Shown here: in pieces, positions 59,875 through 64,000 of the stretch
How positions within the stretch are numbered: position 1 is the first letter of the stretch
Layout of the letters: each line of letters opens with the position of its first letter
Source of the DNA: Piezodorus guildinii
Taxonomy: Eukaryota; Arthropoda; Insecta; Hemiptera; Pentatomidae
Reading direction: 5' to 3'
DNA: 64,000 nt
Assembly: GCA_023052935.1 (NCBI GenBank)
Contig: CM041297.1
Coordinates: 3,214,280 to 3,278,279, forward strand
Made by a program: the position numbers and the translations under genes
The notes under the pieces: generated by a model
What the model was told of the DNA's origin: nothing
Databases searched by the model: none
Seen by the model: only the letters and a program-made list of their open reading frames with translations

Positions 59875-60349
59875 GTTCAAAATAATTAGGTCGAGATCTT
59901 ATTCAAGGAGTTCATTTTTTAAAACATTGAATCATTGGACGGAATTTTCGTTAAGTTTTTAAAATACTTAAAAATTACATTTTATAATACAAGGCCTTCA
60001 TAATATACACATGCATCATTAACCAATATTCAACAGGCTGTTTTACAATATTTAAGTGTTATATAATTACTTAACGCTGTATATAATACTACTTGAGAAA
60101 ATTTATTTCTTTAAAAAATACCAATATAGGTTATTTAGAAGGAAATGTAGTCTAGGTGGCAGTGAAAAAGAAAACAATGAAATAGCCTTTAACATTTTAA
60201 GTCATCATGGAAGCTAAAAAGAAAGATACAATAATGGTATAACAACACACGCAATGACAAATACTTAAAGATGAATAAAGAATAATAACAATAATAAGTT
60301 AATTAAATACTATATATTGACCACATTTAAAGGACGAAATGATTTAGGC

Positions 60350-61045
60350 GGTGGTCAGTAAATGATTACAAAAATAGTAACAACTATTTATTGTGCAACC
60401 ACAGTTTCGATTCACAATGTGGTCCATAACGTTGAATACACAATAATTAGTTTTTAACATTTTTTAATCCTTATTGACCACTACACAAATTACCTCAGCC
60501 TTTATAATTATAAATTAATAATAAAAATTGTAATAATAGTAAATATAATATTTTATAAATTATGAAGTTATAAATGATGTGTTAGGACTATTGGGCAACC
60601 AAATTACAGTGGCCTGTAGTACATAAAAAATAAAAAATTATTCTATATTCTTTCTGAATTGTTTAAGATCAAAATTAATATCACCAGTATTAAGGGCAGA
60701 ACCATTATTTATTGATGATATAATGAAAGTAGTTTTATATAATAAAAACAAAACAACTAAAACTAATAGAACGAGTTAGTACAACCCATCAATTCTTATT
60801 TTTATATTTCAGATTCTTTCTACTTCTTCTAACTTAGGAATATATCCCCAATTATATTTACTATTTTTATCATATTAACTTATTATTGTAAATTTACTAC
60901 ATCCCTATTTCAGTGTTATTTATAAGATATGCTGTTATACCCTTATAGAATTTTTTTTTTTTAGCCCTGATAAGCTAAAATGTGAGTTGAAACGTAGGCA
61001 AAAGTAGTTAAATAGATAAAAAATATTTCATTGTTTTCTTTTAGA
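60350..61045. mobile_element. degenerate PLE foldback arms
   Basis: 60350-60500 is a small decayed palindrome (GGCGGTGGTCAGTAAATGAT). 60963-61001 is a hammerhead relic reading GCCCTGATAA..GTTGAAACGTAGGC with unpaired stem II. The sequence between is AT-rich. Confidence 0.45.
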
Positions 61046-61214
61046 ATGCCACCTTCTGAATTGAAGTGACTTTGGCAACCCTTTAATAAGTATTAAAACT
61101 ATTAATTCAAGTTATAATAAAATTAATTCAAAGAGTCTGAACTGCAGAATTAAAGCAAATCGGTATAAATTTTAAGTTAAACATCTGAAAAGTTTCCAAA
61201 TCAGTATTAATTGA

Positions 61215-61220
61215 TTTATT
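61215..61220 (-). terminator. Snr1 polyadenylation signal
   Basis: AATAAA on the minus strand, 89 nt after the stop codon. Confidence 0.6.
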
Positions 61221-61308
61221 TCTACTGTTCATTTCTAGAATGAATCCCAAGTAGTGACTATACCAGCTGATTAAGTTCACATAACACATAAAATAACTAA
61301 TTATCTTG

Positions 61309-62418
61309 TTACCACCCAGGAGTAGTGTTGGCTAATCGTCTCATTCTTCTTGTGTTTCTGTCCTGGTCCCTTATCTTCTTCTCCATCTCCGCATCGGTCA
61401 ACGTCTCCAGGAACGGGCACCACTGATCAGCTTCTGACTGCGGTCGGAAAGGCACTTCTACAGTTTGAAGGGGAGATTCGCTGAAAGCGTACGTTTTCTG
61501 ATGCCAACTGAGCTGTCCTCGAATCGAATAAGCAATGGCCGTAACAAACTCTCCTCCTAATCCAAGTTCAGCGCACAACTTCATCGCAAACTGCTCAGGA
61601 CTGTTCTCTTTTTCACTCATGTCCCATTCGATTTGATCGACCAGAGACGTGTTTCCGACGTGTATATTCAGTTTGATGATAACTCTTTGGTCACTCGAAT
61701 CTTCTAAAATATTATCAGTGGGAAAACCTTCGATTTGCTGGCGAATCGCTTGTGCTATGGCAGGGACAAAACTGAGAGGGTTTAAATCTAAATCATCACA
61801 AAGAATTTCAGCAAACTGTTCTGGAGTTATCAAACTCTCATTTTTGTTCCAGGTAAAAGTATCACGAAGTTTCTGCCCTTCTATTTCCATGTCGAGACGA
61901 ATAGGTACGAGAACTTCCATTTGGGAAGCATTTTCCATGATAGATGATGGATCAGTGTCATCGAAACAGAGAGGGAAACTTCTAACTTTCTTGCTAACAA
62001 CTCTATTCCTATTGATAGGAGTTGCCTGTGGAACAGCATCTAAATGAGAACTGTTTGGAAGCGAAGGTACCCATGGCATAGCTTTCTTGGGTTTAGAAGA
62101 ACTTGTAATAGGCGTCTCAGAAGAATGGACTGAAACAGCTTTGTATTTTTCATCATTACCCTCAATGATATCTTCAACTTCTGAAGCTCTGAGTAAAGAA
62201 ATGCTAGAGGCCAAACAATGAGAACTTAATCCAAGTTCTATAAGTCTTTTCCTTTCTTCATTTCCAAGAGTTCTTCTGTACATTCCAGGATACCTCTTAT
62301 ACAAGGATCCTCGAAACATACGTAAATAATTACCAACTTCGGAACCAATGCAATAATACTCTCCATTTTCTTCAACTTGGAAACTAATTGGCTTATCGCC
62401 ATAAGTCCTGATAGACAT
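61309..62418 (-). CDS. Snr1: SNF5/SMARCB1 (Snr1), SWI/SNF chromatin-remodelling core subunit, intronless
   Basis: A nuclear protein that helps the BRM-type remodeller grip the nucleosome. It has 369 residues, close to the usual 370-385. Residues 1-110 form the N-terminal winged-helix-like DNA-binding region ([15 protein letters not shown]). 168-230 is SNF5 repeat 1 ([26 protein letters not shown]). 245-305 is repeat 2 ([25 protein letters not shown]). The C-terminal basic helix [19 protein letters not shown], which contacts the nucleosome acidic patch in the human complex, is fully present. Start ATG 62418 gives [10 protein letters not shown], the family N-terminus. There is one exon and no frame defect. 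No poly(A) relic or target duplication was noticed. It is transcribed towards Hsp70, 8.8 kb away. Intronlessness could mean an old retrocopy that took over, or intron loss. Confidence 0.96.
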   Translation of the reverse strand: MSIRTYGDKPISFQVEENGEYYCIGSEVGNYLRMFRGSLYKRYPGMYRRTLGNEERKRLIELGLSSHCLASSISLLRASEVEDIIEGNDEKYKAVSVHSSETPITSSSKPKKAMPWVPSLPNSSHLDAVPQATPINRNRVVSKKVRSFPLCFDDTDPSSIMENASQMEVLVPIRLDMEIEGQKLRDTFTWNKNESLITPEQFAEILCDDLDLNPLSFVPAIAQAIRQQIEGFPTDNILEDSSDQRVIIKLNIHVGNTSLVDQIEWDMSEKENSPEQFAMKLCAELGLGGEFVTAIAYSIRGQLSWHQKTYAFSESPLQTVEVPFRPQSEADQWCPFLETLTDAEMEKKIRDQDRNTRRMRRLANTTPGW

Positions 62419-64000
62419 TTTGGAAAAATAAATTATATTACTTTATCAATGAAACAACTAACACAATTTGTAAACAACACCAAGCCGACTCTAGTAAAAC
62501 CTTCCAAAGCAGTGTTGCCAAACGGACAGGTATTTTCTCCTATAACGTTATTTAAATTTTATAATAAAACTAAGAAATGTTTTGTTAATTTAGTATAATG
62601 TAAATTTAAATTAATTTTCCTGAACTGTAGGAAAAATTATTTTATTTACACAAAGTAAGGAAGTAGGTCCAACACAGTTAATTTTATTTTATTAAACATT
62701 GTTGTTTTACTTTGATTCTTGTTATTTAACATTTAACATTACTTAAATTAGACAAATATTAAGAAAAATAATGATTAAAATTAAAACAGAATAAATTAGA
62801 GATATGAATTTAAGTCACTGAAGAATACCAAAATTGGGATTCAACATGGCAAGGTTGTTCTAATGACGCTCATTGAGAAATTGATATCGATCTGGCTCTT
62901 TACTAGTGACATCTATTACCGTTCATACAAACTACGAAATTTCGTTTTCGCGCATACTTTCAAATTTGGTAGTTTCTCTTATCCTGTGTCTATTGCTAAA
63001 ATAGACCTAAAATGTGTTTTATAGTTTGTAAATTGATTATTTTTGAAATTTAAAATAAGGGTAATAGAATAATGAAGAAATATAGATTTGAACTTAAGAA
63101 AAACTAAAAGCTCTATTGTCATCAGTGTTTTACAACATGTAAAAATTGGTAAATTTTGTACCAATTTTCTTTAAATACAAAAATAGAAGTACTAATTCAA
63201 TATACCAATATTTCGATGTATTAGCTTCCATATTTTCAATTTTTGAAAGAATACAAGAGGGTTTATCCCATTTGTTTAGAATATTTTATGATAATTAAGC
63301 TTTATATATTTTACTACCGGCTATGAAATATCTAATGAATTTAATTGCCAAACAGAAAAAAAAATTCCCATAAACTATCAAATTTTAAAATTTATCTCTA
63401 AAAGACCTAAGGAACTAGTAAAAATAAATTAATTTTCTAACATAAAAAAGGAAGAAAAAAACACAAACAAAACTATAATCATGAAAGAATAGTTGAATGT
63501 AGAAGGAATTATATGAACAAGTTGATTGGAAGTGTGTTCATAAAAGAAATGCTTGTTTAAATGTATCAAGGTTTTTTGAATTTTATCCTGATTTTTTTCA
63601 TTTTAAAATTATTTTATACACATATAATTATTTTGTTTTTTAACTCATCATCTATTGATGTTCTCATTACATATTATTATTTGTATTAGTCTAATTATAT
63701 ATTCAAATAAAAAGTTTCTTTTCTTCTTATTTTTTTTTTTTTGTAATAATATAAAAAATATTGTCTTAATAAGTTTCTTTTATCGGGTAGGAAGCTCTTC
63801 TCTACAATTTGAGAGCTAATATGGATCCAGCACAAATAAAAGTTCGCTCTATGTTGGGTAGGAAAAGAATGAATGACTTTTCAAATCATAATGTGGGTTG
63901 TCAGATATTTGATGCTGAAAGTCGAAAAAGAGAAGCAATATAAATAAATAAAAAAACCTAAAATAAGTAGAAAAAAATAAAAACCTCTTTATGAAATCAG
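62419..64000. other. Snr1 upstream region and right end, no gene supported
   Basis: 62419-62540 is the likely Snr1 leader and promoter. TATCGATC at about 62883 resembles the DRE promoter element of insects and could belong to Snr1 or an unseen neighbour. The remainder is AT-rich. A 41-codon open frame at 63821-63943 is not recognisable. Confidence 0.4.

Noticed and set aside
59626..59880. Open frame with Ile-Tyr repeats
   Set aside because: Produced by a TA microsatellite.
63821..63943. 41-codon open frame starting MDPAQIKVRSMLGRK
   Set aside because: Short, no recognised family, no splice or promoter support; could be a first exon but cannot be supported.

Overview
The window is animal nuclear DNA, very AT-rich, with spliceosomal introns (GT..AG), polyadenylation signals and dense nested transposable elements. 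Insect is the best reading: it holds an inducible-type intronless Hsp70, an enolase and a SNF5/Snr1 protein of insect length. Mariner, piggyBac-like, hAT-like, Helitron, jockey-like LINE and Penelope-like (PLE) remnants sit beside two tRNA-derived SINE families. Hemiptera is my guess from the repeat mix, with low confidence.

Layout. (1) 629-17962: enolase on the + strand, eight coding exons in 17 kb, with introns crowded by repeats. (2) 17963-27278: no host gene; copies of an unclassified ~0.8-0.9 kb repeat (called Rep-A here), PLE foldbacks, SINEs and a truncated LINE. (3) 27279-48471: a large + strand gene for a bHLH-leucine-zipper transcription factor of USF3 type. Three short exons encode the DNA-binding domain, then come a 6.8 kb intron, one 6.4 kb exon encoding a disordered Ser/Asn/Gln-rich body, a 7.4 kb intron and a probable short last exon. 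The 6.4 kb exon changes reading register about ten times by one base. (4) 50599-52503: intronless cytosolic Hsp70, + strand. (5) 52540-61210: repeats only. (6) 61309-62418: intact, intronless SNF5/SMARCB1 (Snr1), - strand. (7) 62419-64000: no supported gene.

The four host genes are not functionally linked as an operon would be: glycolysis, transcription factor, chaperone, SWI/SNF subunit.

The most distinctive layer is the repeats. At least ten ~39-40 nt minimal hammerhead-ribozyme motifs (CTGANGA, stem II, GAAA, then CGTT or CGTC, closed by a 3-bp GCC/GGC stem I) lie in palindromic foldback elements. A nearby GIY-YIG endonuclease remnant ties these to Penelope-like retroelements. Several insertions can be dated relative to one another from exact target-site duplications: a TTAA-flanked element inside Rep-A, a TTAA MITE whose empty site exists elsewhere in the window, an hAT-like MITE inside a LINE, a foldback inside a foldback, and two LINE copies truncated at the same base.
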